Counted from the first letter of the stretch, positions 10,473-20,036 are shown. The stretch is 64,000 nucleotides of DNA from an uncultured Prevotellaceae bacterium (GCA_946411565.1 CAMKEM010000005.1:1-64000); one strand, 5' to 3'. Numbers and translations: made by a program. The notes: generated by a model not told the origin, from the sequence alone.

Positions 10473-11644
10473 CCTTTACAAGATATTGCATTAAGATAAT
10501 TACGAGCTGGGTTCGAATACATGGCAAGCAACCTCTCACGAAGAAATGCCATATCTGGGTTTGGAACACGAACCTTTGAAAGCCTCTCGGCAATATAAGC
10601 CTCGAATACCTTCACGTCAGCCTCGGTATATTTATCGCTATGAGCCTTTGGAGTTCCTTCTATCTCATCAAGAGCAATCCAGTTTCCAGGATAGAGTTTA
10701 TAGCGACGGTGAATCTCTTCATCAATATGTTTTGCAACAGCAGCAAAGACCTCTTGCTTTGGCATATCAGCAGGCAAGGTGTCAAGCCATGCGTCAATAC
10801 AAGGAGCTGCCTCATAATGCAGATGACCTTTCTGGCCAAAGATACCAGTCTTCATATTGTCGAGGTCATCTTGTTTGCTCTTCTTCCAGCCCACAACATC
10901 CCTCTTGAACTGAAATTCCTCAGCCTTGAGATAATCGCAAGGATCATACTCATAGGATATTGAGAGAGGAACAATATGCAGATGCTTCAGACGGTCAATA
11001 ACACTACCCTCGCCTCCCATAGCGAACATCTTCAGCACAGCCTCCTGAGTCCTATCATCAGAATCCTTAGCACGACCTTCACGTTGGGCAATCCATACAT
11101 TCTCGCCCTTCTCATTCACGGCAAAGTGGATATATTGGCTCATAAGGATGCTTGAACGAAGCATTTCCTTTGGCGACAAACCTCTGCGGACGGTGAACGA
11201 TTTGTTCAGCCTCACGAATTTCTTTATCCAAGGATAGATAAGCAAGTTGTCGCCAATGCCAATCTCACAGGTATGGGCAAAGTCATTCTTGATGAGCAAC
11301 ACGTCAAGGAATGCAGAGTCTAGAACGATATCACGATGGTTTGAAAGGAAGATATAATTACCATTCTTATCGAGACTCTTGTCAAAACCGAAACCGCTTG
11401 ACTTGGTTGTCTTGAATTTGACATAATTGACAACAGGCCTCATAAGCCTCATCTGGAAGTCCTGCGAGTTCTTCACCCTCCAGAGAAGCATTCGTATCAA
11501 TCCGTTACGCAGCGACTTAGGCAACCAAGGCACAAGTCCCTTCAGCACCAAAGAGAACTGCCTGTCCTCAAGCAGTTCATCAATGACGCCAGGAATCTCC
11601 TCAGGTTCATAAGGACGGATATCATCGAAATCGTGAATTGTCAT
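10469..11644 (-). CDS. 1-acyl-sn-glycerol-3-phosphate acyltransferase-like protein
   Basis: 391 aa; NHRDIVLDSAFLD (HX4D) and EGRAKDSDD. Confidence 0.8.
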   Translation of the reverse strand: MTIHDFDDIRPYEPEEIPGVIDELLEDRQFSLVLKGLVPWLPKSLRNGLIRMLLWRVKNSQDFQMRLMRPVVNYVKFKTTKSSGFGFDKSLDKNGNYIFLSNHRDIVLDSAFLDVLLIKNDFAHTCEIGIGDNLLIYPWIKKFVRLNKSFTVRRGLSPKEMLRSSILMSQYIHFAVNEKGENVWIAQREGRAKDSDDRTQEAVLKMFAMGGEGSVIDRLKHLHIVPLSISYEYDPCDYLKAEEFQFKRDVVGWKKSKQDDLDNMKTGIFGQKGHLHYEAAPCIDAWLDTLPADMPKQEVFAAVAKHIDEEIHRRYKLYPGNWIALDEIEGTPKAHSDKYTEADVKVFEAYIAERLSKVRVPNPDMAFLRERLLAMYSNPARNYLNAISCKG

Positions 11645-11660
11645 TATCTCTTTTTGCTTA

Positions 11661-12662
11661 TTAGAACTGATTCTCTACGATGTCACTCAGCACATCCTTG
11701 ATGTCAAGACCTGCAGCACGTACCTGCTGTGGAATGAATGATGTAGCAGTCATGCCAGGTGTGGTGTTGATCTCAAGCATATTGATTTTGTCTGTACCGT
11801 CAGCCTGCTTTGAGATGATATAGTCGATACGGATGATACCATTAGCATGAAGGATGTCATAGATTGCAGATGTGATCTTAGCTACGCGCTCAGATGTCTC
11901 TGGAGCCAGACGAGCAGGAGTAATCTCCTGTACTTGACCATTATATTTTGCGTCATAATCAAAGAACTCATTCTCCGTAACAACCTCAGTAGCAGGAAGT
12001 ACGACAGACTTTGTCTTTGTCTTATAGCATCCCTGAGAAATCTCTGTTCCTTCAAGATAGCTCTCTATCATAACGGTATCACTCTCCATGAATGCCTTAC
12101 GAAGAGCAGGAGCCAACTGATCAAATTCCTTCACCTTACTAACTCCGAAGCTACTACCATCAGCAGCAGGCTTTACGAAGCATGGGAAGCCGACAGCCTT
12201 CTGAAGCTGCTCCTCTGTAAGTGATTCCTCATCACCACGACGAACGAGAACGCTCTCTGCCACAGAAACGCCAAAGCCACGCAGATAGTTGTTCAGTACG
12301 AACTTGTCAAAGGTAAGAGCCTCAACAAGCACACCACTTGTAGAGTATGGAAGATGAATCAGGTCAAAGTAGCCCTGAAGCAAACCATTCTCACCAGGAG
12401 TGCCGTGGATAGTAATGTAAGCATAATCCACAACAACAGTCTTGCCATTATGACGGAAAGAGAAGTCATTGCGGTCAATAGGAGCAATTGTTCCGTCAGG
12501 GAAATCCACATGCCAGTCCTGCCCTTTGATATCTACGATATAAAGATCATACTTTTCCTTGTCAAAGAAAGAATACAAACCCTGAGCAGAGCGCATTGAC
12601 ACGTCATGCTCAGAAGAGTCGCCACCACAAACGATGGCTATTGTGCGTTTGATATTTGCCAT
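11661..12662 (-). CDS. ddl: D-alanine--D-alanine ligase
   Basis: 333 aa; GGDSSEHDVSMRSA, HGTPGENGLLQG, MLEINTTPGMT. Confidence 0.95.
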   Translation of the reverse strand: MANIKRTIAIVCGGDSSEHDVSMRSAQGLYSFFDKEKYDLYIVDIKGQDWHVDFPDGTIAPIDRNDFSFRHNGKTVVVDYAYITIHGTPGENGLLQGYFDLIHLPYSTSGVLVEALTFDKFVLNNYLRGFGVSVAESVLVRRGDEESLTEEQLQKAVGFPCFVKPAADGSSFGVSKVKEFDQLAPALRKAFMESDTVMIESYLEGTEISQGCYKTKTKSVVLPATEVVTENEFFDYDAKYNGQVQEITPARLAPETSERVAKITSAIYDILHANGIIRIDYIISKQADGTDKINMLEINTTPGMTATSFIPQQVRAAGLDIKDVLSDIVENQF

Positions 12663-12682
12663 TTTTTATAATGTTTTTGTCT

Positions 12683-13771
12683 TTATTTCTCGTTAAGAAA
12701 GGCATTTGCGCCATTCACATAGTTTCTCCATTTCTCTATGAGTGCCTTGAAATCCTCTGGCCACTCACTCGTGAAGTCCATCTGCTCGCCGCTTACAGGA
12801 TGCACGAAACCAAGCGTCTTTGCATGAAGAGCCTGACGCGGACAGAGCTTGAAGCAGTTCTGTATGAATGCCTTATAGGTAGAAGAACGTGTGCCACGAA
12901 GAATCTCCGAACCACCATATCTCTCATCACAGAACAGCGGATGACCGATATGCTTCATGTGCGCCCTGATCTGGTGTGTGCGTCCCGTTTCAAGGATGCA
13001 CTCTATCAAGGTTACATATCCGAACTTCTCTATGACCTTCCAATGTGTAACGGCTGGTTTGCCAATACCAGAGTCAGGTGCAGTCACCGTCATCCTCATC
13101 CTATCCTTTGGATCACGGGTGATATTACCTTCTATCCTACCCTCATCCTCCGTGAAATGCCCCCACACGAGAGCGTGATAAGAGCGATGTGTAGTCTTGT
13201 TGAAGAACTGTTTACCAAGAGCAGATTTAGCCTCTGGTGTCTTAGCCACTACGAGCAATCCACTCGTGTCTTTATCTATACGATGTACAAGTCCCACCTC
13301 TGGAGAATTCGGATCAAACTCAGGCACATCCTTCATGTGCCAGGCAACAGCATTGATCAGCGTACCGTTGAAATTGCCAGCACCTGGATGAACTACCATA
13401 CCAGCCTCCTTATTGATGACCATGAGGTAATCATCCTCATACACCACATTGAGCGGAATATCCTCTGGATAGATAGTCGTGTCATGCTTCGGACGAGAGA
13501 GCATCAGCGTCACCACGTCACCAGGACGAACCTTATAGTTACTCTTCACAGGCTTGTCATTCACATGAATGTAGCCTGCCTCAGCAGCAGCCTGTATGCG
13601 ATTACGAGAAGAATGCTGCATGTGCTCGAAGAGGAACTTGTCGATTCTCAACTTCTCCTGACCTGCATCAGCAACGATACGGAAATGCTCATAGAGCTGT
13701 CCGTCTTCTATCTGAGCATCATCAACTTCCTCGATATCTATATCGTCGAATATTTCTTCCTGTTCTTTCAA
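12683..13771 (-). CDS. rluD: Ribosomal large-subunit pseudouridine synthase, RluD family (TTG start)
   Basis: 362 aa; S4 domain plus VGLVHRIDKDTSGLLVVAKT. Confidence 0.9.
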   Translation of the reverse strand: MKEQEEIFDDIDIEEVDDAQIEDGQLYEHFRIVADAGQEKLRIDKFLFEHMQHSSRNRIQAAAEAGYIHVNDKPVKSNYKVRPGDVVTLMLSRPKHDTTIYPEDIPLNVVYEDDYLMVINKEAGMVVHPGAGNFNGTLINAVAWHMKDVPEFDPNSPEVGLVHRIDKDTSGLLVVAKTPEAKSALGKQFFNKTTHRSYHALVWGHFTEDEGRIEGNITRDPKDRMRMTVTAPDSGIGKPAVTHWKVIEKFGYVTLIECILETGRTHQIRAHMKHIGHPLFCDERYGGSEILRGTRSSTYKAFIQNCFKLCPRQALHAKTLGFVHPVSGEQMDFTSEWPEDFKALIEKWRNYVNGANAFLNEK

Positions 13772-13773
13772 AA

Positions 13774-13802
13774 TTCCTTATTGTTACCTGTTACTTGTTA
13801 CC
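13774..13802 (-). repeat. 36-bp GTAAC repeat (PASTA-rluD gap)
   Basis: TTCCTTATTGTTACCTGTTACTTGTTACC. Confidence 0.85.
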
Positions 13803-13809
13803 ACTTGTG

Positions 13810-14469
13810 CTACTCAACAACCTGGAAGTTATCAACCTCACCTCCATTTACATCACCACGCTCAGGCATATTCTCATACACAGCATCAGTAACAATGAGC
13901 GAGTCATTGGCATCACGCTGACCGCTACCCACCTGAAGCACGATCTTGTCTTCAATGGAAACTCTGTCTCCAGCCGCCAGACTCTTGCCATTGCACTTCA
14001 CGCCATACACCCAATCCTTCTCACCCGTGATATACTGCGGTTCGCCAATAAGGAAACCCATAGCCGTGAGCTTTGCCTGAGCCTCACGGAAAGAGCAGTT
14101 GTCTATCACGTCAGGCATGGTAAGCACAGGGGAGTCAGAAGCATTTATCGTAAGATAGATAGTACGACCGGTCTTCACCTTCTGACCAACCTCTGGTGAA
14201 AGTTCCAATACGGCATCGGCAGGCAATGTCTTAACATAACCAGTATCCACCACCATCACATTGAAGCCGAGACTATTCAGAATGCGCTCAGCCTCATCAA
14301 ACGAGCGACGACGCACGTCTGGTACAGCGATAGCCTCTCCATGATGTGTATATGTGTCAAGCCCGAACTTAACGCCCATCACGCAAATGACGACAACCAA
14401 CGCCATCGCCAGAAGATTCGCCCACAGAAAGCTGCTTTTGAACTTATTCAAGAATTCTTTACCATTCAT
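13810..14469 (-). CDS. PASTA domain protein
   Basis: 219 aa; one TM segment and repeated VPDVxxxSFDEAERIL-type PASTA units. Confidence 0.85.
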   Translation of the reverse strand: MNGKEFLNKFKSSFLWANLLAMALVVVICVMGVKFGLDTYTHHGEAIAVPDVRRRSFDEAERILNSLGFNVMVVDTGYVKTLPADAVLELSPEVGQKVKTGRTIYLTINASDSPVLTMPDVIDNCSFREAQAKLTAMGFLIGEPQYITGEKDWVYGVKCNGKSLAAGDRVSIEDKIVLQVGSGQRDANDSLIVTDAVYENMPERGDVNGGEVDNFQVVE

Positions 14470-14552
14470 TGTCTATGTGCATATTTTGGTACAAAGTTAA
14501 GACAAACCGACCAAACTACAAAATTTATCGCGCACTTTTTTATAAATATAAC

Positions 14553-14591
14553 AAAAAAGGCAGTCTTCCATAACTGAAAGACTGCCTTTTT
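14553..14591 (-). terminator. Rho-independent terminator of rpmH
   Basis: AAAAGGCAGTCTTTCAGTTATGGAAGACTGCCTTTTTT on the minus strand. Confidence 0.85.
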
Positions 14592-14609
14592 ATGACTCAA
14601 GAGCCATAA

Positions 14610-14765
14610 TTACTTACCGTGGTTCTCAGAGCTAACAGTAAGCTTCTTACGACCATGTGCACGACGAGAAGCGAGTACGCGACGACCGTTCTTAGTTGCC
14701 ATGCGAGCGCGGAAACCGTGCTTGTTCACGCGACGGCGGTTGTGTGGCTGAAATGTTCTTTTCAT
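14610..14765 (-). CDS. rpmH: 50S ribosomal protein L34
   Basis: Not in the supplied ORF list; minus strand translates to [51 protein letters not shown]. Confidence 0.96.
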   Translation of the reverse strand: MKRTFQPHNRRRVNKHGFRARMATKNGRRVLASRRAHGRKKLTVSSENHGK

Positions 14766-14833
14766 TGTTGTTCTATTTTATTTGTTATTTTGATTCTTAC
14801 CTTACTAAAAAGCACTTTTGCGCAATTCAGGGT

Positions 14834-14866
14834 GCAAAAGTACTCATATTTTTTGAATTAACAAAG
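14834..14866 (-). promoter_or_regulatory. rpmH promoter
   Basis: CTTTG-N19-TACTTTTGC on the minus strand. Confidence 0.55.
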
Positions 14867-15009
14867 AAAATTCACCTTTTTAGCATCAAAAAAGCGTAAT
14901 TTTCTTTATTTCGAGTAGTTTTTTTGTTAAAAATAGGCGTTTTTTGCCGAAAATATAGTAACTTTGCACCAAAATAAGTAAAAACAAATTTCATAACAAT
15001 AAAATTACA

Positions 15010-15576
15010 ATGATTAATTCACAGGACATTAAGAAGGGTGTAGCAGTTCGTATGGACGGCGGCATCTGGGTGTGCATTGATTTCCAGCACCGCAAGCCAG
15101 GTAAGGGTAACACAATCATGATCATCAAGCTGAAGAACGTAACTGACGGTCGCGTACTTGAGCGTCGCTTCAACATCGGTGAGAAGCTCGAGGAGGTTCA
15201 GATCACACGTCGCCCATACCAGTATCTCTATAAGGAAGGTGAGGACTACATCTTCATGAATCAGGAGACATACGATCAGACTCCTATCGCTTCAGAACTC
15301 GTAACAGGCGTTGAGTACATGAAGGAGAGCGACATCGTTGAGGTTGTTAGCGATGCTGATACAGATACAGTTCTCTATGCAGAGATGCCAGTTAAGACCG
15401 TTCTTCGCATCGCTCACTCTGAGCCAGGCGTAAAGGGCGATACAGCTACAAACACTCTCAAGCCTGCTACTCTTGAGACTGGTGCTGAGATTCGCGTACC
15501 TCTCTTCATCAACGAGGGCGACCTCGTACAGGTAGATACCCGCGACGGTAGCTACATCCAGCGCATGAAGGAGTAA
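15010..15576 (+). CDS. efp: Elongation factor P
   Basis: 188 aa; QDIKKGVAVRMDGGIWVCIDFQHRKPGKG. Confidence 0.95.
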   Translation: MINSQDIKKGVAVRMDGGIWVCIDFQHRKPGKGNTIMIIKLKNVTDGRVLERRFNIGEKLEEVQITRRPYQYLYKEGEDYIFMNQETYDQTPIASELVTGVEYMKESDIVEVVSDADTDTVLYAEMPVKTVLRIAHSEPGVKGDTATNTLKPATLETGAEIRVPLFINEGDLVQVDTRDGSYIQRMKE

Positions 15577-15615
15577 TCTCCCCCACTCCATATATTAGGT
15601 TTTCCTAATAAATAT

Positions 15616-16653
15616 ATGAAATATAGCATTATAGTACCAGTATATAATAGGCCTGACGAGGTTGACGAACTGCTTGACAGTCTCACCCGTCAGGCTTATT
15701 CTGACTTTGAGGTCATCATCGTAGAGGATGGTTCTGCCATTCCCTGCAAGGATGTATGCGAGAAATACGCAAACAGCCTTCCTCTCAACTATTTTCTGAA
15801 GGAGAACTCCGGCCCAGGCCAGAGCCGCAACTACGGCGCAGAACGTGCCAATGGCGACTACCTCATAATCCTTGACAGCGACGTAGTCCTTCCCGACGGC
15901 TATCTAAAAGCCCTCGACCAAGAACTAACCGCAAACCCTTGCGAGGCTTTCGGCGGAGCTGATGCCTCACACCCATCATTCACACCTGTGCAGAAGGCTA
16001 TCTCCTACTCCATGACCTCGTTCTTCACAACAGGCGGAATACGTGGAGGCAAGGCAAAGCTCGATAAGTTCTACCCACGCTCATACAACATGGGCATAAA
16101 GCGTGAAGTCTATCAGCAGCTCGGTGGATTCTCTAAGATGCGCTTCGGCGAGGACATCGATTTCTCATACCGCATCGTGGAGGCTGGTCACAAATGCCGA
16201 CTATTCCCTACGGCATGGGTATGGCACAAACGCCGTACCGACCTCAGAAAGTTCTTCCGACAGGTGTATAACAGCGGTATAGCGCGTATCAATCTTGAGA
16301 AGCGTCACCCTGGCACCATGAAACTGGTACACATGCTTCCTATGGTATTTACCGTTGGCGTCATCTCGCTCATCCTAATATCAATGGTAGGGCGACTCCT
16401 AATGCACTATGACGATCCGCACAAGTGGTACTGGTTATGCGCCGCCCCCTGGTTGCCGATTTTGCTCTACTCGTTGCTTATCTTCATCGACTCAACAATA
16501 AAGAACAAGTCGCCTCGCATCGGCTTTATAAGCATAGCAGCCGCCTTCGTTCAGCTCATGGGCTACGGCTTCGGATTCCTTGAAGCATGGTGGAAAAGAT
16601 GCGTAAGAAAGCAGGACGAGTTTCAGGCTTTTGAGAAGACTTTCTATAAATAG
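15616..16653 (+). CDS. Family 2 glycosyltransferase
   Basis: 345 aa; MKYSIIVPVYNRPDEVDELLDSL, ILDSDVVLP; C-terminal TM segments. Confidence 0.88.
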   Translation: MKYSIIVPVYNRPDEVDELLDSLTRQAYSDFEVIIVEDGSAIPCKDVCEKYANSLPLNYFLKENSGPGQSRNYGAERANGDYLIILDSDVVLPDGYLKALDQELTANPCEAFGGADASHPSFTPVQKAISYSMTSFFTTGGIRGGKAKLDKFYPRSYNMGIKREVYQQLGGFSKMRFGEDIDFSYRIVEAGHKCRLFPTAWVWHKRRTDLRKFFRQVYNSGIARINLEKRHPGTMKLVHMLPMVFTVGVISLILISMVGRLLMHYDDPHKWYWLCAAPWLPILLYSLLIFIDSTIKNKSPRIGFISIAAAFVQLMGYGFGFLEAWWKRCVRKQDEFQAFEKTFYK

Positions 16654-16734
16654 CCCCTCACCCGTCACTATGTGACACCCTCTCCCCAAGGGGCGAGGGG
16701 TAAGTTAGTAATTAACATCATAATCTAATCGCCT

Positions 16735-17595
16735 ATGTGGAGAGTAAAAGAATTCTATGAGCCTGAGGATTTTCCCAAAGAGGAAAAGAAGGCTGAAAAC
16801 ACAAATAGTTCTGAGCAAAACGAAGCTCATGATACGGAATGCCCATCGCGCTCCGGCTCCCTCCCTACGGGGGAGGGCGGGGGGAGAGGCCAGAAAGGCT
16901 CCAGCCCCGCATCATCCTTCCCCATCACCTCATGGTCAGAGGATGACCGTCCTCGCGAAAAACTCTCACGCATAGGAGCAGAGAACCTATCCAACGCCGA
17001 GCTACTTGCCATCCTCATAGGCTCTGGCAATACGAAGGAATCGGCTGTTGACCTGATGAAGCGAATCCTCAAGGATTGCGACAACAACCTCGGCATACTT
17101 GGTAGAAAGAGCATCGCCGAACTAACGGAATACAACGGCATAGGAGAAGCAAAGGCCATCTCAATACTTGCTGCCTGCGAACTGGGCAAGCGACGCGAGC
17201 ATGAGGAGACACGACAGCGTATCGACCTCGGTTCGCCTGACGGCATCTACAAGCACCTATTGCCGAAGATACGCGACCTTGACGTGGAAGAGGCTTACAT
17301 AGTGCTGATGAACAATAACTTCAAGCACATCAAGACCGTGCGACTATCTCATGGCGGCATAACCGAAACTGCCGTTGACGTGCGCCTTATCATCAAGGAA
17401 GCCGTACTTTGCAACGCCACAGTCGTAGCTCTCGCCCACAACCACCCAAGCGGCAACATTCAGCCAAGTGGTAATGACGACCAGATCACCCGACAGGTGC
17501 AACGTGCCTGTGACGCTATGCGACTGCATTTCCTCGATCATGTCATCGTGACTGACGGAGCTTACTTCTCATATCACGAAAGTGGGAAGCTGTAG
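16735..17595 (+). CDS. radC: RadC/JAB-domain DNA repair family protein
   Basis: 286 aa; LSNAELLAILIGSGNTKESAVDL and AHNHPSGNIQPSGNDDQIT. Confidence 0.93.
   Translation: MWRVKEFYEPEDFPKEEKKAENTNSSEQNEAHDTECPSRSGSLPTGEGGGRGQKGSSPASSFPITSWSEDDRPREKLSRIGAENLSNAELLAILIGSGNTKESAVDLMKRILKDCDNNLGILGRKSIAELTEYNGIGEAKAISILAACELGKRREHEETRQRIDLGSPDGIYKHLLPKIRDLDVEEAYIVLMNNNFKHIKTVRLSHGGITETAVDVRLIIKEAVLCNATVVALAHNHPSGNIQPSGNDDQITRQVQRACDAMRLHFLDHVIVTDGAYFSYHESGKL
16847..16891 (+). repeat. 45-bp G/C-rich element inside radC
   Basis: CGCGCTCCGGCTCCCTCCCTACGGGGGAGGGCGGGGGGAGAGGCC; same sequence (about 1 mismatch) in inverted copies at 55716-55857. Confidence 0.85.
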
Positions 17596-17705
17596 CCACT
17601 TTCCCCACTTCCCCCTGCATAGGGGAAGAGCCGGAAGATTAAAAAGTCTCCCTATGCAGGGAGATTTAGAGGGTCTGGTAATTTGAAATTAATAATAATA
17701 TATAT

Positions 17706-18026
17706 ATGACACAAGAAGAACGTACACAAATAGAAGAGCGCATCGTTGAGGTGCTCAAGACGGTCTATGACCCAGAGATTCCAGTAAACATCTATGACCT
17801 TGGTCTCATCTATAAGATTGACCTCAACGATGAAGGCGCACTCGACCTTGACATGACATTCACCGCTCCTTCATGCCCTGCGGCTGACTTCATCCTCGAA
17901 GACGTGCGCACAAAGGTTCTTGCCGTTGAAGGCGTAACAAGTGCCAACGTAAACATGGTCTTTGAGCCTGAATGGGATAAGTCAATGATGACAGAAGAAG
18001 CAAGGGTTGAGTTAGGATTGGATTAA
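17706..18026 (+). CDS. DUF59/MIP18-family Fe-S assembly protein
   Basis: 106 aa; VLKTVYDPEIPVNIYDLGLIYKI and TAPSCPAADFI. Confidence 0.9.
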   Translation: MTQEERTQIEERIVEVLKTVYDPEIPVNIYDLGLIYKIDLNDEGALDLDMTFTAPSCPAADFILEDVRTKVLAVEGVTSANVNMVFEPEWDKSMMTEEARVELGLD

Positions 18027-18189
18027 AGACCCACCCCCTTACCCCTGACACATACTCCGATGTTATCAACATCGGACTTCCCATAAAGGGAGGGGAGTAG
18101 GATGTATCATACACAAAACAACTTCCTAACGTAAATTCGACCATTTTTCATATAAACATATTTTTTGTGATTATATTGAAAAAAATAAT

Positions 18190-18283
18190 AAGGGAAACGG
18201 ATTTATCTGATGTGTCTGATAGCTGGCGCATTAAGTGCTAACAGGTAATCATCTTCAGATAAATCAGATAAATCCGCTTCCCC
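18190..18283. repeat. GGATTTATC palindromic repeat, copy 1
   Basis: AGGGAAACGGATTTATCTGAT ... ATCAGATAAATCCGCTTCCC with TAGCTGGCGCA core. Confidence 0.8.
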
Positions 18284-18322
18284 TCTTTCATCAAACTAAC
18301 GTTGTTTTATCATCACTAATTC

Positions 18323-19153
18323 ATGAAGGAATTTTCTCAGTCAGAAAAACTATCTACTCCCCGCCCTTTATGGGAGGGGCAAGGGGGAGGGTATATATAC
18401 TTTCTCTCCGACGCCCACCTCGGATCTCTCGCAGCAGAGCATCCACGCACTCAGGAACGCCGTCTCGTGCGCTTTCTCGATGAGATAAAGACAAAGGCTT
18501 CTGCGGTGTATCTGCTGGGCGATATGTTCGATTTCTGGCATGAATACAAGTATGTCGTGCCAAAGGGCTACACGCGCTTTCTCGGCAAGCTGTCGGAACT
18601 CACAGACTCCGGCATAGAGGTGCATTTCTTCACAGGCAACCACGACATCTGGGAATATGGCTATCTGGAAAAGGAGTGTGGAGTAATAGTGCACCACAAG
18701 CCTGAGACGCTCGAAATAAACGGCAAGACATTCTATCTTGCACACGGCGACGGCCTTGGCGACCCTGACAAGAAATTCAAGTTCATAAAGAAGATTTTCA
18801 CGAGCAAGAGCTGCCAATGGCTTTTCCGCAACGTTCTGCCAACGACATGGGGAATGAAGTTCGGTCTTAACTGGGCAAAGGCTTCACGCCTTAAGCGCAA
18901 GGACGGCAAGGAACCGCCTTACATGGGCGAGGACAAGGAGCATCTCGTCATCTATGCCAAGGACTACCTCAAGTCGCATCCTGACGTGGATTATTTCCTC
19001 TTCGGCCACCGCCACATAGAGCTTGACCTCATGCTCACCCGCTCTTGTCGCCTAATGATTCTCGGCGACTGGATATGGCAGTTCACCTACGCCGTATTCG
19101 ACGGAGAAATGATGTGCATGGAGAATTATATCGAAGGAGAGAGCAAGGTATAA
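18323..19153 (+). CDS. lpxH: UDP-2,3-diacylglucosamine diphosphatase-like metallophosphatase
   Basis: 276 aa; YIYFLSDAHLGS, LGDMFDFW, FTGNHDIWEYGY, FGHRHIE. Confidence 0.85.
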   Translation: MKEFSQSEKLSTPRPLWEGQGGGYIYFLSDAHLGSLAAEHPRTQERRLVRFLDEIKTKASAVYLLGDMFDFWHEYKYVVPKGYTRFLGKLSELTDSGIEVHFFTGNHDIWEYGYLEKECGVIVHHKPETLEINGKTFYLAHGDGLGDPDKKFKFIKKIFTSKSCQWLFRNVLPTTWGMKFGLNWAKASRLKRKDGKEPPYMGEDKEHLVIYAKDYLKSHPDVDYFLFGHRHIELDLMLTRSCRLMILGDWIWQFTYAVFDGEMMCMENYIEGESKV

Positions 19154-19337
19154 ATTCCCGCGAGTTCGACGAAAATTAAAAATTAATGCGATATTAACGT
19201 GTTATTCGTGGAAATTAATGTTTACTCACGGAGTAAGAACATATAATGACCATCAATGCCACATTAATACCGCATTAATTATTTTAAACGCAAAGACGCG
19301 GAGGTAATTTTGAATACGGAACTCAAAAACAAAGAGC

Positions 19338-19375
19338 ACACTATTTTTCCTTATTGTTACCTGTTACTTGTTACC
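19338..19375 (-). repeat. 36-bp GTAAC repeat
   Basis: Minus strand GGTAACAAGTAACAGGTAACAATAAGGAAAAATAGTG; one of 11 copies in the window. Confidence 0.85.
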
Positions 19376-19430
19376 TCGAGATGTGGCTCGACGAATTTCA
19401 TCTACACAGATTTATTTTAACAGTAAAAAA

Positions 19431-19522
19431 ATAATAAGGGAAACAGATTTATGCTGATAGCTAACGCAGTAATATTTTCCGCGATTTCATTTCAGATAAA
19501 TCAGATACATCCGTTTCCCTTT
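19431..19522. repeat. GGATTTATC palindromic repeat, copy 2
   Basis: AATAAGGGAAACAGATTTATGCTGATAGCTAACGCAGTAATATT...ATAAATCAGATACATCCGTTTCCC. Confidence 0.75.
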
Positions 19523-19560
19523 TCTTTTGAATTTATATTAGTTTATGCTTCTCTCATTCA

Positions 19561-19740
19561 TTTTATGCCTTATTGGCAATTTTAGGTCTATTGAAGACCA
19601 TTTTACATTTATTGGAATGACCATTCCGATAAATATTTTCTATTTTATTCGTTTATGAAAAGAAAATATTTGAATATGGGGACATATTCAAAATTGAAAA
19701 TTTGGCTCAATGCCCCTAAAATTGCCAATACGGCATAAAA
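19561..19740. repeat. 180-nt element closed by a 26-bp stem enclosing several hairpins
   Basis: 19561-19586 pairs with 19715-19740 (25/26); internal stems at 19585-19599, 19611-19630, 19631-19671, 19672-19689. Confidence 0.8.
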
Positions 19741-19927
19741 TAAAATATCAGAATTACCGTGGTCTGCGAGGGCAAGAATAGCCTGGAAGGCAGTACATAG
19801 CGAAAAGTAAAATCAGGTATAGCCCTCCAGGCTGATGAAGAGATGAGGAGATTCTTTATCCGAGGGCATCCTCTCCTTCGTCAAGTATGCCCCCGGTTAC
19901 TCATGGTATAGCCTTCCAGGCTTTTCT

Positions 19928-20018
19928 GAAAAACGGATTTATCTAATGTATCTAATAGCTGGCGCAGTAATATTTCGCTATTCATTTCAGATAAACCAGA
20001 TAAATCCGCTTCCTTTTT
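19928..20018. repeat. GGATTTATC palindromic repeat, copy 3
   Basis: AAAACGGATTTATCTAATGTATCTAATAGCTGGCGCAGTAATATT...ATAAACCAGATAAATCCGCTTCC. Confidence 0.8.
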
Positions 20019-20036
20019 CGTCGAACTCACGCTACA

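Noticed and set aside
12656-13921. 421-aa plus-strand ORF
   Set aside because: Antisense to rluD, which has clear motifs; low-complexity translation with no recognisable domain.
18190-20018. GGATTTATC elements as integron attC sites
   Set aside because: No GTTRRRY/RYYYAAC core pair and no integrase or cassette organisation.
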